Assembly: GCF_900129855.1 (NCBI RefSeq) | Contig: NZ_LT670819.1 | Coordinates: 3,844,001 to 3,908,000, forward strand | DNA from: Streptomyces sp. 3214.6 | Lineage (GTDB): Bacteria > Actinomycetota > Actinomycetes > Streptomycetales > Streptomycetaceae | Length of the DNA: 64,000 bases | Direction: 5' to 3' | In this document: positions 31,178-39,457 of the stretch, piece by piece | Numbering within the stretch: position 1 is the stretch's first letter | Layout: every line of letters starts with the position of its first letter | The notes under the pieces: model-generated | Database searches by the model: none | Told to the model about the DNA's origin: nothing | What the model saw: only the letters and a program-made list of their open reading frames with translations | Translations under genes and position numbers: made by a program

Positions 31178-31803
31178 TGGATAACTACCTTTCGTCCCTC
31201 AATGCGATAGCCGTTGCGGGCGAGCCGCCCCACGACCTCGACGAGCAGCCTTCGCTCGACTTCCTTGATGCGCTCGTGCAGAGCACTCTCGTCGTCCTCG
31301 TCCCGGACCTCGACCACGCCCTGGGCGATGATCGCTCCGGTGTCGACACCGTCGTCGACGAAGTGGACGGTGCAGCCGGTGACCCGCGCCCCGTACGCGA
31401 GCGCGTCCCGCACCCCGTGGGCCCCCGGGAAACTGGGGAGCAGAGCGGGATGGGTGTTGACGAACCGCCCCCCGAACCGCGCCAGGAACTCCTTGCCCAC
31501 GATCTTCATGAATCCGGCGGAGACGACGAGGTCGGGCTCGTGGGCGGCCACGGCCTCGGCGAGAGCGGCGTCCCACTCCTCGCGGGTCCCGAAGTCCTTG
31601 ACCCGGCACACGAAGGTGGGGATCTGGGCCCGCTCGGCACGGGCGAGCCCTTCGATGCCGTCCCGGTCGGCCCCTACGGCCACGATCTCGGCGCCGTAGG
31701 CATCGACGCCGGCGTCCGCGATGGCGTCGAGGAGAGCCTGCAGGTTCGTACCGGATCCGGAGACCAGGACGACGAGGCGCTTGGCCACGGGCTTGGCGGC
31801 CAC
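31174..31803 (-). CDS. purN: Phosphoribosylglycinamide formyltransferase
   Basis: Transfers a formyl group to glycinamide ribonucleotide in purine synthesis; 209 residues, normal for PurN. Motifs: GSGTNLQALLDAI for phosphate binding, FVNTHPALLPSFPGAHGV with catalytic Asn and His, and VHFVDDGVDTGAIIAQ with the catalytic Asp. The start is GTG 31803 after GAAAGGG. The upstream 350-bp gap (31804-32153) holds its promoter and a perfect TTCGTACGAA palindrome at 31865-31874, with no further gene seen. Confidence 0.96.
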   Translation of the reverse strand: MAAKPVAKRLVVLVSGSGTNLQALLDAIADAGVDAYGAEIVAVGADRDGIEGLARAERAQIPTFVCRVKDFGTREEWDAALAEAVAAHEPDLVVSAGFMKIVGKEFLARFGGRFVNTHPALLPSFPGAHGVRDALAYGARVTGCTVHFVDDGVDTGAIIAQGVVEVRDEDDESALHERIKEVERRLLVEVVGRLARNGYRIEGRKVVIQ

Positions 31804-32153
31804 GGTGGGGCCCTTTCTCGGGGAAGCACGTACGGGGTGGCGGGCCTGGACGTGGGCTTGTACTTTCGTACGAATGCATCGCGCCCCCGGATACGGGGAA
31901 GCCTACGAAGCAGCCGACCGTCAGCAACGATACCGGCACACCGGGCGGCCCCCACGGGACGGGGGCGTGGCCGGAAGGTAGCGTCTGGGGCGAGCGGGCT
32001 CGGGAACGCGGTGGTGGTGAGGTGCGTTCCCGAAGTGACAGCTCACGCCATACGCCGTATCTCCTAGCGGAAGACGCTCACTTGATGCCGGACCGCAGTC
32101 TGCGACTCCTCACGCTCCCCCCGCAGTCACCGCAGGGAGGGGAGCGCGGCGCC

Positions 32154-32828
32154 GTGCTGCTGCGGGAGCGCCCAGCCTCTCCCCCCGACGCCCCCTCGGG
32201 CGACAACAAGCCCCCCGAGGACGACAACCCGTTCGCCCCGCCGCCCGAGGGCACCCCGGACCGGCCGTGGCAGCCCCGGCGCCCGGAAGGCGGCGCCCCC
32301 GAGGGCGGGCGTGCGCCGTGGGGCAGCCAGTGGAGCGACCAGCAGCCCGGCCGCTCCCCCGGCGGCTTCGGCGAGCGCCCCGGCGGCGGCAACAGCCCCG
32401 AGGGCGGCGGCCCGGGCACGGAGCCCGGCAAGCGCTGGGACCCCACGGACCCTGCCCAGCGCCGTGCGCGCTACGCCCTGCTCTGCGGCATGTGGGCCTT
32501 CTTCTTCGCCCTCTTCGGCTGGCCCTACGTCGCCCTGCTCCTCGGCGCGTTGGCCCTGAACTGGGGAATCAGCGCCCTGCGCAGCAAGCCCCGCACCCCG
32601 GACCCCGACACGCCCGAGCCCACCGGCCGCCCCCAGCGGACCGCCGCCATCACCGGCCTGGTCACCGCGTCGCTGGCCCTGGCCCTGGTCGCCGCGAGCT
32701 TCACCGCCCAGTTCGTCTACAGCGACTACTACACCTGCACGAACGACGCCCTCACCAACGAGGCGAAGCAGTCCTGCAACGACCTCCTCCCCAAGGAGCT
32801 GAAGGACATCCTGGGGGGCAACGCCTGA
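32154..32828 (+). CDS. Pro/Gly-rich membrane protein, two transmembrane helices
   Basis: A 224-residue protein. The start is chosen at GTG 32154 because GGAGGGGAG lies 9 nt upstream; the frame is open to about 32022, and an ATG at 32082 has no ribosome-binding site. A disordered N-terminus (PPEDDNPFAPPPEGTPD, then PGGGNSPEGGGPG) precedes two helices, YALLCGMWAFFFALFGWPYV and ITGLVTASLALALVAASFTA. A short external tail has two cysteines (TCTNDALTNEAKQSC). It resembles DUF4190-type actinobacterial membrane proteins. Function unknown. It ends at a terminator shared with the convergent PerM gene. Confidence 0.7.
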   Translation: MLLRERPASPPDAPSGDNKPPEDDNPFAPPPEGTPDRPWQPRRPEGGAPEGGRAPWGSQWSDQQPGRSPGGFGERPGGGNSPEGGGPGTEPGKRWDPTDPAQRRARYALLCGMWAFFFALFGWPYVALLLGALALNWGISALRSKPRTPDPDTPEPTGRPQRTAAITGLVTASLALALVAASFTAQFVYSDYYTCTNDALTNEAKQSCNDLLPKELKDILGGNA

Positions 32829-32873
32829 GGGAGGTCACCCAGGGCGAGCTTCAAATCAGCACGTCCGGCGCTT

Positions 32874-32902
32874 GAGGAGAGGCCCGTTCAGGGCCTCTCC
32901 TC
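32874..32902. terminator. Terminator embedded in the end of the PerM coding region
   Basis: A perfect 12-bp stem, GAGGAGAGGCCC with its complement, and a 5-nt loop. The right arm encodes the last residues of the convergent PerM protein and the loop contains its stop codon, so the coding end and terminator coincide. Confidence 0.85.
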
Positions 32903-34696
32903 GCCTTCCTCCTCTGCCTCCCCCGTCTCCCGCAACGCCGCCCAGCGGGCCTCCCGAGCCGCATCCTCGTGCCACACCGGGTCCGCCGGCTCGACGGCCG
33001 ACACCGGCTCGACAGTCGCGACCGGCTCGAACGACCGGGCGGGCACGGCGGGCGCCGGCGGGACGGGAGGCGCAGGAGGCACGTGCGGCAGGGCGGGCCA
33101 GGGAGGCCGGGCGGGCAGGGGAGACACGGGCGGCACAGGAGGCACGGCAGGGACGGCAGGGACGGCAGGGACGGCAGGGACGGCAGTCACGGAGGTCTCG
33201 ACGCGCGCGAAGTCGTACAGCTCCGACTTCGCGGCAGCCGCCGCACCAGAACCCTCCGCGTGCCCCGGTCCCTTCCGCCACCCCCAGAGCTTCGACCCGT
33301 TCCACCCCTTCCATCCCTTCCACCCCTTCCACCCCTTCGACCCGTTCCACCCCTTCCACCCGTTGCGCCCCTTCCATGCGCCCCACTCCCCCCGCCGGCA
33401 CCACCCGCGCACCGCCACCGCCACAGGCACCCCCACCCCCACCGTCCACAACACGACCGCAACCCCCACTTGCCACCACACCGGCCCGAACCGAGCCAAC
33501 GCGTTCACGCCCAAGGGCCCGCCGGCCAACCCCGCCAGCCCGCCCACCAGCACCCCGCACCCCGCCCCCGCGAGCACGACGACCCCTGCGGTTCTCCCCC
33601 GCGACCAATCGCCACCGCCCGGTCCCCCCGCCCGGCCCACGAACATCCCTACCGTCGCCCCGGCCGCCACCGGCACCAGCCCCGCCGCCCAGTTCCACCA
33701 CGTCCCCTCGCCCGCCTCCGGCACCGCCGCCAGCAGCGGAAACGGCGGCAGCAAGGGCGCCGGATCCGAGGACAACGGCGACACCACATGTCCGACCCCC
33801 AGGGCGTACCCCGGCCCGAGGCTGTACGCCGCCCCCCACACCGCCGCGTTCGGCACCAGCGCCACGCACAGCAACACCACCGCGAACCGCCCCGACCACC
33901 CCTCCGTCAGCTGCAGAAACGCCTCCCGTGCGGCGCCCGCGTGCCACACGGACGACACCGCCACCAGCAGCGCCCCGCCCCCGACGAGCACCGCGGCCCC
34001 CGCCCCCGCCGCCCGCCCGGCGACCCCGGCCCGCTCCCGGCCCTCCGCCCCGAGGAACAATCGCCGCACCCCGCGCGGCAACACGAGCAGCACGCTCTCC
34101 ACCGGCCCGCGCGGACGACCGCAGGCCGACCACACCCCCGCCCCGGCGGCCACGACGGCGACCACCGGTACGCACACCCCCGTCCACGCCCACGAGGGCC
34201 GCAGCGCAGCACCGGCGGCGGCATAGAAGGCGGCGCCCGCACCCACGGCGAGATACCCGAGCACCACCCCCACCCACGCCGTACGCGCCCCCACGAGCAC
34301 ACCATCACCGGCCACACCCCCGCCGTCGCCGCCCCCGTCCACCGCGTCCCGCGCGGCGCGCCGCACCAGCCACACGGGCAGCGCGAGCAGCAGCAGCGGC
34401 GTGACGCCGACCGGCGCCGCAACCCCGGACAGCGTGTCGACGCGCACCAGTTCGGCCCCGTGCGCCAGCAGCCACAGGGCGGCGGCGGCATGCAGCGCAC
34501 CCTCGGGCCCGCTGTCGGGATACGGCGAGCTGATCCACAGCACCATGACGAGCACGGCGAACGAACCGAGCCCCAGCCCGGCCGCGAGGGCGCCGCCCAG
34601 GAGACCGGCGGCCAGTCCGGGGGAGCGGTCGCGCATCCGGTCGAGCAGGGGCGACAAGGGCAGTCGGCGAGCGGTCGTCTGGATCACGAGCGTCAT
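32888..34696 (-). CDS. PerM/DUF6350-family polytopic membrane protein with repetitive C-terminal tail
   Basis: A 602-residue protein of the actinobacterial family now linked by name to mycobacterial PerM (cell division and persistence). The first 400 residues contain about ten hydrophobic helices beginning with GLAAGLLGGALAAGLGLGSF and a conserved WISSPYPDSGPEGAL loop. From about 415 the chain becomes low-complexity: WKGWNGSKGWKGWKG-type repeats, then VPAVPAVPAVPPVPPV, and an acidic end. The repeats are encoded by 9-bp tandem units. The membrane part should be functional; the tail length is probably strain-variable. It is divergent from the sigma-like gene. Confidence 0.78.
   Translation of the reverse strand: MTLVIQTTARRLPLSPLLDRMRDRSPGLAAGLLGGALAAGLGLGSFAVLVMVLWISSPYPDSGPEGALHAAAALWLLAHGAELVRVDTLSGVAAPVGVTPLLLLALPVWLVRRAARDAVDGGGDGGGVAGDGVLVGARTAWVGVVLGYLAVGAGAAFYAAAGAALRPSWAWTGVCVPVVAVVAAGAGVWSACGRPRGPVESVLLVLPRGVRRLFLGAEGRERAGVAGRAAGAGAAVLVGGGALLVAVSSVWHAGAAREAFLQLTEGWSGRFAVVLLCVALVPNAAVWGAAYSLGPGYALGVGHVVSPLSSDPAPLLPPFPLLAAVPEAGEGTWWNWAAGLVPVAAGATVGMFVGRAGGPGGGDWSRGRTAGVVVLAGAGCGVLVGGLAGLAGGPLGVNALARFGPVWWQVGVAVVLWTVGVGVPVAVAVRGWCRRGEWGAWKGRNGWKGWNGSKGWKGWKGWKGWNGSKLWGWRKGPGHAEGSGAAAAAKSELYDFARVETSVTAVPAVPAVPAVPAVPPVPPVSPLPARPPWPALPHVPPAPPVPPAPAVPARSFEPVATVEPVSAVEPADPVWHEDAAREARWAALRETGEAEEEGEERP
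33144..33186. repeat. 9-bp tandem repeat in the PerM tail
   Basis: The unit ACGGCAGGG occurs about 4.8 times. On the minus strand it encodes an Ala-Val-Pro repeat. Unit length is a multiple of three, so copy-number change keeps the frame. Confidence 0.9.
33293..33372. repeat. Imperfect 9-bp repeats encoding Lys-Gly-Trp units of PerM
   Basis: Repeats close to TTCCACCCC with single-base variants. Read on the minus strand they give alternating Gly-Trp-Lys and Gly-Trp-Asn units. Confidence 0.8.
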
Positions 34697-34808
34697 GCTG
34701 CCAACGACACGCGCTTTCCCGTCGTAACAGGCGAACTACCGCTGTGTCGCTCAATATACGTTTATGTACTTTTTCGCGCTGCCGGCATCGCTGACCAAGG
34801 CGGACAAG

Positions 34809-35711
34809 GTGACGAACACCCAGGAGGCAGCGCCTCGACCCCAGGTGACGGTGTGCCTGACAAAAAACCCCGAGGCCCTCCCCCAGCCGCTGCCGGCGAC
34901 GCCGTCCCCCGTTCCCCTGACCCCCGCTCAGGCCTTCGACGCCCTCTACGCGTTCTGCGCCCCCGCGCTCGTCCGGCAGACCTACCTGCTCTGCGGCCGT
35001 CGTGAACTCGCGCGCGAATCGGTCGAGCGGGCCTTCCAACTCGCCTGGCAGCGCTGGCCCGAGGTGGCCGTGGACCGCGACCCGGCCGGCTGGGTACGGG
35101 CGACGGCATACGAGTACGCCCTCTCCCCCTGGCACCGGTTCCGCCCCCGTTTCCGCCACCCGGAACCGCCCCCGCCCGACGCGTCCGACCGCGCACTGAT
35201 GGACGTCCTGCTCACCCTCCCCACGCCGTACCGCCGCACGCTCCTCCTCTACGACGGCCTCGGCCTCGACCTCCCGGAGACCGCGGCGGAGACGGAGGCG
35301 AGCACGCCCGCCGCCGCGAACCGGCTGCTCCACGCGCGTGCGGCGATCGCGGCGCGGCTGCCCGAGCTGGCGGACCCCGCCGCACTGCACCGCAGGCTCG
35401 CCGAGGTGGCGTCCGCCGAACGGCTGCGCGCCGCCAAGCCGCCCACCGTCCGCGTGGGCGGTGAACAGCGGGCCCGCTTCTGGGCGAGGTCTGCGATCGC
35501 GTTCACGGTCGCGATCATCGGCGCGACCGCACTGACCCTGCGCACGGCCCCTACGCAGTACGAGGCCCCGGTGCCCCCCGGCGAGAAGGTGCAGGGCGTC
35601 CCCCCGCGCGCGGCCGCAGGCCCCCTCTCGAACGCACAGCTGAAGCTCCGGGCAAAGTTGCGCGCGCAAACAGCCCACGGCCCGGAGCGACTGCTCCCGG
35701 AGCCGAGGTGA
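34809..35711 (+). CDS. Sigma-70-region-like protein with C-terminal membrane helix
   Basis: A 300-residue protein. The start is set at GTG 34809 (VTNTQEAAPRPQVTV); the frame is open to 34764 (ATG). Residues 55-125 resemble sigma region 2 (VRQTYLLCGRRELARESVERAFQ). Residues 155-200 resemble region 4 (LPTPYRRTLLLYDGLGLDLP) but with a weak recognition helix. A single hydrophobic helix (SAIAFTVAIIGATALTL) follows, with a short tail. It is a membrane-tethered, possibly non-functional sigma relative. No anti-sigma gene is adjacent. An A/T-rich stretch (34752-34775) upstream is a likely promoter area shared with the divergent PerM gene. Confidence 0.65.
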   Translation: MTNTQEAAPRPQVTVCLTKNPEALPQPLPATPSPVPLTPAQAFDALYAFCAPALVRQTYLLCGRRELARESVERAFQLAWQRWPEVAVDRDPAGWVRATAYEYALSPWHRFRPRFRHPEPPPPDASDRALMDVLLTLPTPYRRTLLLYDGLGLDLPETAAETEASTPAAANRLLHARAAIAARLPELADPAALHRRLAEVASAERLRAAKPPTVRVGGEQRARFWARSAIAFTVAIIGATALTLRTAPTQYEAPVPPGEKVQGVPPRAAAGPLSNAQLKLRAKLRAQTAHGPERLLPEPR

Positions 35712-35736
35712 CAGCGACCCGGCTGCGGAAACGCCC

Positions 35737-35767
35737 GTGGGCCCGCCCCCCAAGGGGACGGGCCCAC
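35737..35767. terminator. Terminator between the sigma-like gene and sucD
   Basis: The stem GTGGGCCCG/CGGGCCCAC is extended by an inner C4/G4 pairing, between convergent stops at 35711 and 35788. Confidence 0.8.
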
Positions 35768-35787
35768 CGACGTACAGCAGACGAACC

Positions 35788-36675
35788 TCAGCCCGCGGAG
35801 AGGATCTCCCGCGCCAGCTTCGCCGTCTCGGTCGGCGTCTTGCCGACCTTGACGCCGGCGGCCTCGAGGGCCTCCTTCTTCGCCGCGGCCGTACCGGAGG
35901 AGCCGGAGACGATGGCGCCGGCGTGGCCCATGGTCTTGCCCTCGGGCGCGGTGAAGCCCGCGACGTAGCCGACGACCGGCTTCTTCACGTTGTCCTTGAT
36001 GAAGGCCGCGGCCCGCTCCTCGGCGTCGCCGCCGATCTCACCGATCATCACGATCAGGTCGGTGTCGGGGTCGGCCTCGAACGCGGCGAGCGCGTCGATG
36101 TGCGTGGTGCCGATGACCGGGTCGCCACCGATGCCGACGGCGGAGGAGAAGCCGATGTCACGCAGCTCGTACATCATCTGGTACGTCAGCGTGCCGGACT
36201 TCGAGACCAGGCCGATACGGCCCGGCTTGGTGATGTCGCCCGGGATGATGCCGGCGTTCGACTGACCCGGCGTGATGAGACCGGGGCAGTTCGGGCCGAT
36301 GATCCGGGTCTTGTTGCCCTGGGACACGGCGTACGCGTAGAACGCGGCCGAGTCGTGGACGGCGATGCCCTCGGTGATGACGACGGCGAGGGGGATCTCG
36401 GCGTCGATCGCCTCGACCACGGCGGCCTTGGCGAACGCCGGCGGCACGAAGAGGACGGACACGTTGGCGCCCGTCTTCTCGATCGCCTCGGCGACCGTGC
36501 CGAAGACCGGGATCTCGGTGCCGTCGATGTCGACGGACGTGCCCGCCTTGCGCGGGTTCACGCCACCGACGATGTTCGTGCCGTCGGCCAGCATGAGCTT
36601 GGTGTGCTTCATGCCCGTGGCACCGGTCATGCCCTGGACGATGACCTTGGAGTCCTTGTTGAGGAAGATAGCCAT
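35788..36675 (-). CDS. sucD: Succinyl-CoA synthetase alpha subunit
   Basis: ADP-forming succinate-CoA ligase alpha subunit, 295 residues. The CoA-binding Rossmann domain begins VIVQGMTGATGMKHT. The phospho-histidine motif is APEGKTMGHAGAIVSG, with the histidine that is transiently phosphorylated. It follows sucC by 21 bp and the two subunits form the cycle enzyme converting succinyl-CoA to succinate with substrate-level phosphorylation. Confidence 0.97.
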   Translation of the reverse strand: MAIFLNKDSKVIVQGMTGATGMKHTKLMLADGTNIVGGVNPRKAGTSVDIDGTEIPVFGTVAEAIEKTGANVSVLFVPPAFAKAAVVEAIDAEIPLAVVITEGIAVHDSAAFYAYAVSQGNKTRIIGPNCPGLITPGQSNAGIIPGDITKPGRIGLVSKSGTLTYQMMYELRDIGFSSAVGIGGDPVIGTTHIDALAAFEADPDTDLIVMIGEIGGDAEERAAAFIKDNVKKPVVGYVAGFTAPEGKTMGHAGAIVSGSSGTAAAKKEALEAAGVKVGKTPTETAKLAREILSAG

Positions 36676-36696
36676 GGCTGTCTGAGTCCCTCTTCC

Positions 36697-37875
36697 TTAC
36701 TTCGCAGCCGCGAGCTCGGCGGCCTTGTCGGCCGCGCCGTCCATGGTGTCCACACGCTGGACCAGCGGGTGGTTGGCGTCGGAGAGGATCTGACGACCCA
36801 GCTCGGCGTTGTTGCCGTCCAGCCGGACGACGAGCGGCTTGGTGACGTCCTCGCCGCGGTCCTCCAGGAGCTTCAGCGCCTGGACGATGCCGTTGGCGAC
36901 CTCGTCGCACGCGGTGATGCCGCCGAAGACGTTGACGAAGACGGACTTGACGTCCGGGTCGCCGAGGATGATCTCCAGGCCGTTCGCCATGACGGCCGCG
37001 GAGGCGCCGCCGCCGATGTCGAGGAAGTTGGCGGGCTTGACGCCACCGTGGTTCTCACCGGCGTACGCGACGACGTCCAGGGTGCTCATGACGAGACCCG
37101 CGCCGTTGCCGATGATGCCGACCTCGCCGTCGAGCTTGACGTAGTTGAGGTTCTTCGCCTTGGCGGCGGCCTCGAGCGGGTTGGCCGACGCGTGGTCGAC
37201 GAACTCCTCGTGTCCCGGCTGACGGAACTCGGCGTTCTCGTCCAGGGAGACCTTGCCGTCCAGGGCGATGACGTCACCGGAGGCGACCTTGGCCAGCGGG
37301 TTGACCTCGACGAGGAGCGCGTCCTCTTCGATGAAGGTCTTCCACAGGGTGACCAGGACGTTCGCGACCTTGTCGGCGACCTCGGCCGGGAAGTTCGCGG
37401 CGGCGACGATCTCAGCGGCCTTCTCGGGGGTCACACCCTCGTTGGCGTCGATCGGCGTCTTGGCGACGGCCTCCGGACGGGTGGCAGCCACCTCCTCGAT
37501 CTCCATGCCGCCCTCGACGGACGCGATGGAGAGGAAGGTGCGGTTGGCACGGTCGAGGAGGAAGGAGACGTAGTACTCCTCCAGGATCTCCGGGGCCGTC
37601 TCGGCGATCATCACCTTGTGGACCGTGTGGCCCTTGATGTCCATGCCGAGGATGTCCGTCGCGCGGGCGACGGCCTCGTCCGGGGTGGCGGCGAGCTTCA
37701 CGCCACCGGCCTTGCCACGGCCGCCGACCTTCACCTGGGCCTTGACGACGGACTTGCCACCGAGCCGCTCGGTGGCTGCGCGGGCCGCCTCAGGCGTGTC
37801 GATGACTTCACCGGCCAGCACCGGTACATCGTGCTTGGCGAAGAGGTCCCTCGCCTGGTACTCGAACAGGTCCAC
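36697..37875 (-). CDS. sucC: Succinyl-CoA synthetase beta subunit
   Basis: ADP-forming beta subunit, 392 residues, ATP-grasp fold. It begins MDLFEYQARDLFAKHDVPV. The metal/nucleotide region is VEVNPLAKVASGDVIALDGK, and the phosphohistidine-facing segment is FLDIGGGASAAVMANG with NVFGGITACDEVANG. It is the first gene of the sucCD operon, so the promoter should lie in 37876-38118. Confidence 0.97.
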   Translation of the reverse strand: MDLFEYQARDLFAKHDVPVLAGEVIDTPEAARAATERLGGKSVVKAQVKVGGRGKAGGVKLAATPDEAVARATDILGMDIKGHTVHKVMIAETAPEILEEYYVSFLLDRANRTFLSIASVEGGMEIEEVAATRPEAVAKTPIDANEGVTPEKAAEIVAAANFPAEVADKVANVLVTLWKTFIEEDALLVEVNPLAKVASGDVIALDGKVSLDENAEFRQPGHEEFVDHASANPLEAAAKAKNLNYVKLDGEVGIIGNGAGLVMSTLDVVAYAGENHGGVKPANFLDIGGGASAAVMANGLEIILGDPDVKSVFVNVFGGITACDEVANGIVQALKLLEDRGEDVTKPLVVRLDGNNAELGRQILSDANHPLVQRVDTMDGAADKAAELAAAK

Positions 37876-38296
37876 GCGCTTCCGTCCCTATCAGTGATCT
37901 CGCGGTTCGTTGGATGCGTGGGCGTGCCGCGAAGGGCAACGTGACGTCCGCTAGTCACAGGGGAGGCGCACACGGTGTCCGAGCGCGCGGCATGTCCGTC
38001 TCGCAGGTTATCGCTGCTTGCAGGAGGCCCCTAAATCGAGGGTCACACCTGAGCGGTGATACCTGTCACATGATGCCGCCCTCACTGGCACCGCGTGCCG
38101 GAGGTGAGGACTCGGGGAAGGGCCTCACCGGGTTGGGGTTGGCCCGGTGAGGCCCTCTGAACAGCCCCTCAGGGGCTCAGGGCCGGTGATCCCCACCCCA
38201 ATGGGGACCACCCCGCCCCGTCCGCGAGGATTCGGCCGGACGAACCGACGGCTTTCGGCCGTCCGTGGCCTGCCACCTCACGAAGTCGATGACAGA
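37876..38296. other. 421-bp intergenic region with hairpins, sucC promoter side and convergent-free end of the next gene
   Basis: No gene is supported here. The half next to sucC should contain its promoter, but I see no convincing hexamer pair. The other half holds a perfect 14-bp hairpin (38119-38156) and two weaker ones (AGCCCCT/AGGGGCT near 38163, and a TCCCCA/TGGGGA pair near 38190-38210), placed to end the gene stopping at 38297. Confidence 0.7.
38119..38156. terminator. Terminator downstream of the Ala/Val-rich secreted protein gene
   Basis: A perfect 14-bp stem, AGGGCCTCACCGGG with its complement, surrounds a 10-nt loop, 140 bp after the stop of the minus-strand gene at 38297. Confidence 0.75.
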
Positions 38297-39355
38297 TCAG
38301 CCGAGACCGACCGCGTAACCCGGGGTGACGGATTCGGCGACGCCCCGGACGCCGGTGACGGCGTGCCCGGCCAGCGGACCGCCGGTGGCCTCGACGGTCC
38401 CCGACAGGTCCTGCGCGAAGGTCCCGGCATGACCGGCGACGCCGTACGCCAGTGCGCTGCCGCTGCCGGCGACGGGCCGGACGGTCGTGTCGACCGTGCG
38501 GGTGACGATGTCCACGACCGGCTGTACGGCACCGACCACGCCGTGCGCGAACGGCGGGACCTCGCCGACGACTCCACCGGCGAACGGCCGGACGTCGCCC
38601 ACGACGCCGGACGCCACCGCGCCCGCGTCCACGACGGCCTGCCCCGCGACCGGCACCACGCCGTCCACGACGGTGCGCGCGACGGGCGGCAGCACGGCCC
38701 CCGCGGCGTCGCCGGTGACCTGGCCGACCAGGCCGGTGGCGTAGGGCGCGGCCTGCGCGGCGAGACCAGTGGCGTAGGGACGAACGTCGGCGACCGTGCC
38801 GGTGGCGACGGACGCCACGCCCTCGACCGTGTGGCCCGCGACGGGCACGGCCCCGGTCACGGCCCCGTGGGCCACGGGGACCACGCCGTCCACGGCGGCG
38901 GCCGCCACCGGCGGAACGACCGCGTCCGTGACGTGCTGCTGCTCCAGTTCCGGGGCGAAGGCGGAGAGAGGGCCGAAGAGGTAGTCGACGGCGCTGTCGT
39001 CGTCGTGGACGGTGTTGGAGTGGAGGGCCGAGGCCTGCGCCTTCGCACGGGCGGCCTTGGCGCCCTGGATGGCCTTTGCGGCGCCACCCTTCACCTTGGC
39101 CACCGTCGAGGCGGCGGGCTTGGCGGTGGGGGTGGCAGTGGTAGTGGTGGCGGCGGTGGCGGTGACCGTGTCGCTGACGGTGCCCTTGAGGGAGTCGGTC
39201 ACGTCGGTCACGTCGGTCACGTCGGTGGTCGGCACGTCCGGCGTGGACACGGAGGCGGCGGGCAGTTCGTCGGCGCTGGCGACGGCGGACCCGAGGGCCC
39301 ACGCACCGCTGACACCGGCGGCTACGACGAGGGAACGGCGGATGTTCTTGTTCAT
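38297..39355 (-). CDS. Secreted Ala/Val/Gly-rich repetitive protein
   Basis: A 352-residue protein with a Sec signal (MNKNIRRSLVVAAGVSGAWA, cleavage near AVASA). The N-terminal region has a Thr/Asp repeat (VTDVTDVTDS) and a Lys/Ala-rich basic stretch. From about residue 150 the chain consists of degenerate 18-30-residue units of the type VVPVAGHTVEGVASVATG, VDGVVPVAGQAVVDAG and VVGDVRPFAGGVVGEVPP. It has no cysteines or membrane anchor. Function is unknown; the composition suggests an extended structural or surface-associated protein. Its neighbour at 39458 is another low-complexity exported protein. Confidence 0.7.
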   Translation of the reverse strand: MNKNIRRSLVVAAGVSGAWALGSAVASADELPAASVSTPDVPTTDVTDVTDVTDSLKGTVSDTVTATAATTTTATPTAKPAASTVAKVKGGAAKAIQGAKAARAKAQASALHSNTVHDDDSAVDYLFGPLSAFAPELEQQHVTDAVVPPVAAAAVDGVVPVAHGAVTGAVPVAGHTVEGVASVATGTVADVRPYATGLAAQAAPYATGLVGQVTGDAAGAVLPPVARTVVDGVVPVAGQAVVDAGAVASGVVGDVRPFAGGVVGEVPPFAHGVVGAVQPVVDIVTRTVDTTVRPVAGSGSALAYGVAGHAGTFAQDLSGTVEATGGPLAGHAVTGVRGVAESVTPGYAVGLG

Positions 39356-39457
39356 GCGTGCGTCAGATCCTTAGAAGGGTTCCGGGACTTCGGACGGGTG
39401 GGCAGACCTGCTCCACCCCCGCGCGGCAGGTCTGGGGCGGGGGAAGACCGCCTGTCC

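Noticed and set aside
33293..33372. Short regularly spaced repeats considered as a CRISPR-like array
   Set aside because: Unit length is 9 bp without spacers and the frame codes for the PerM tail.
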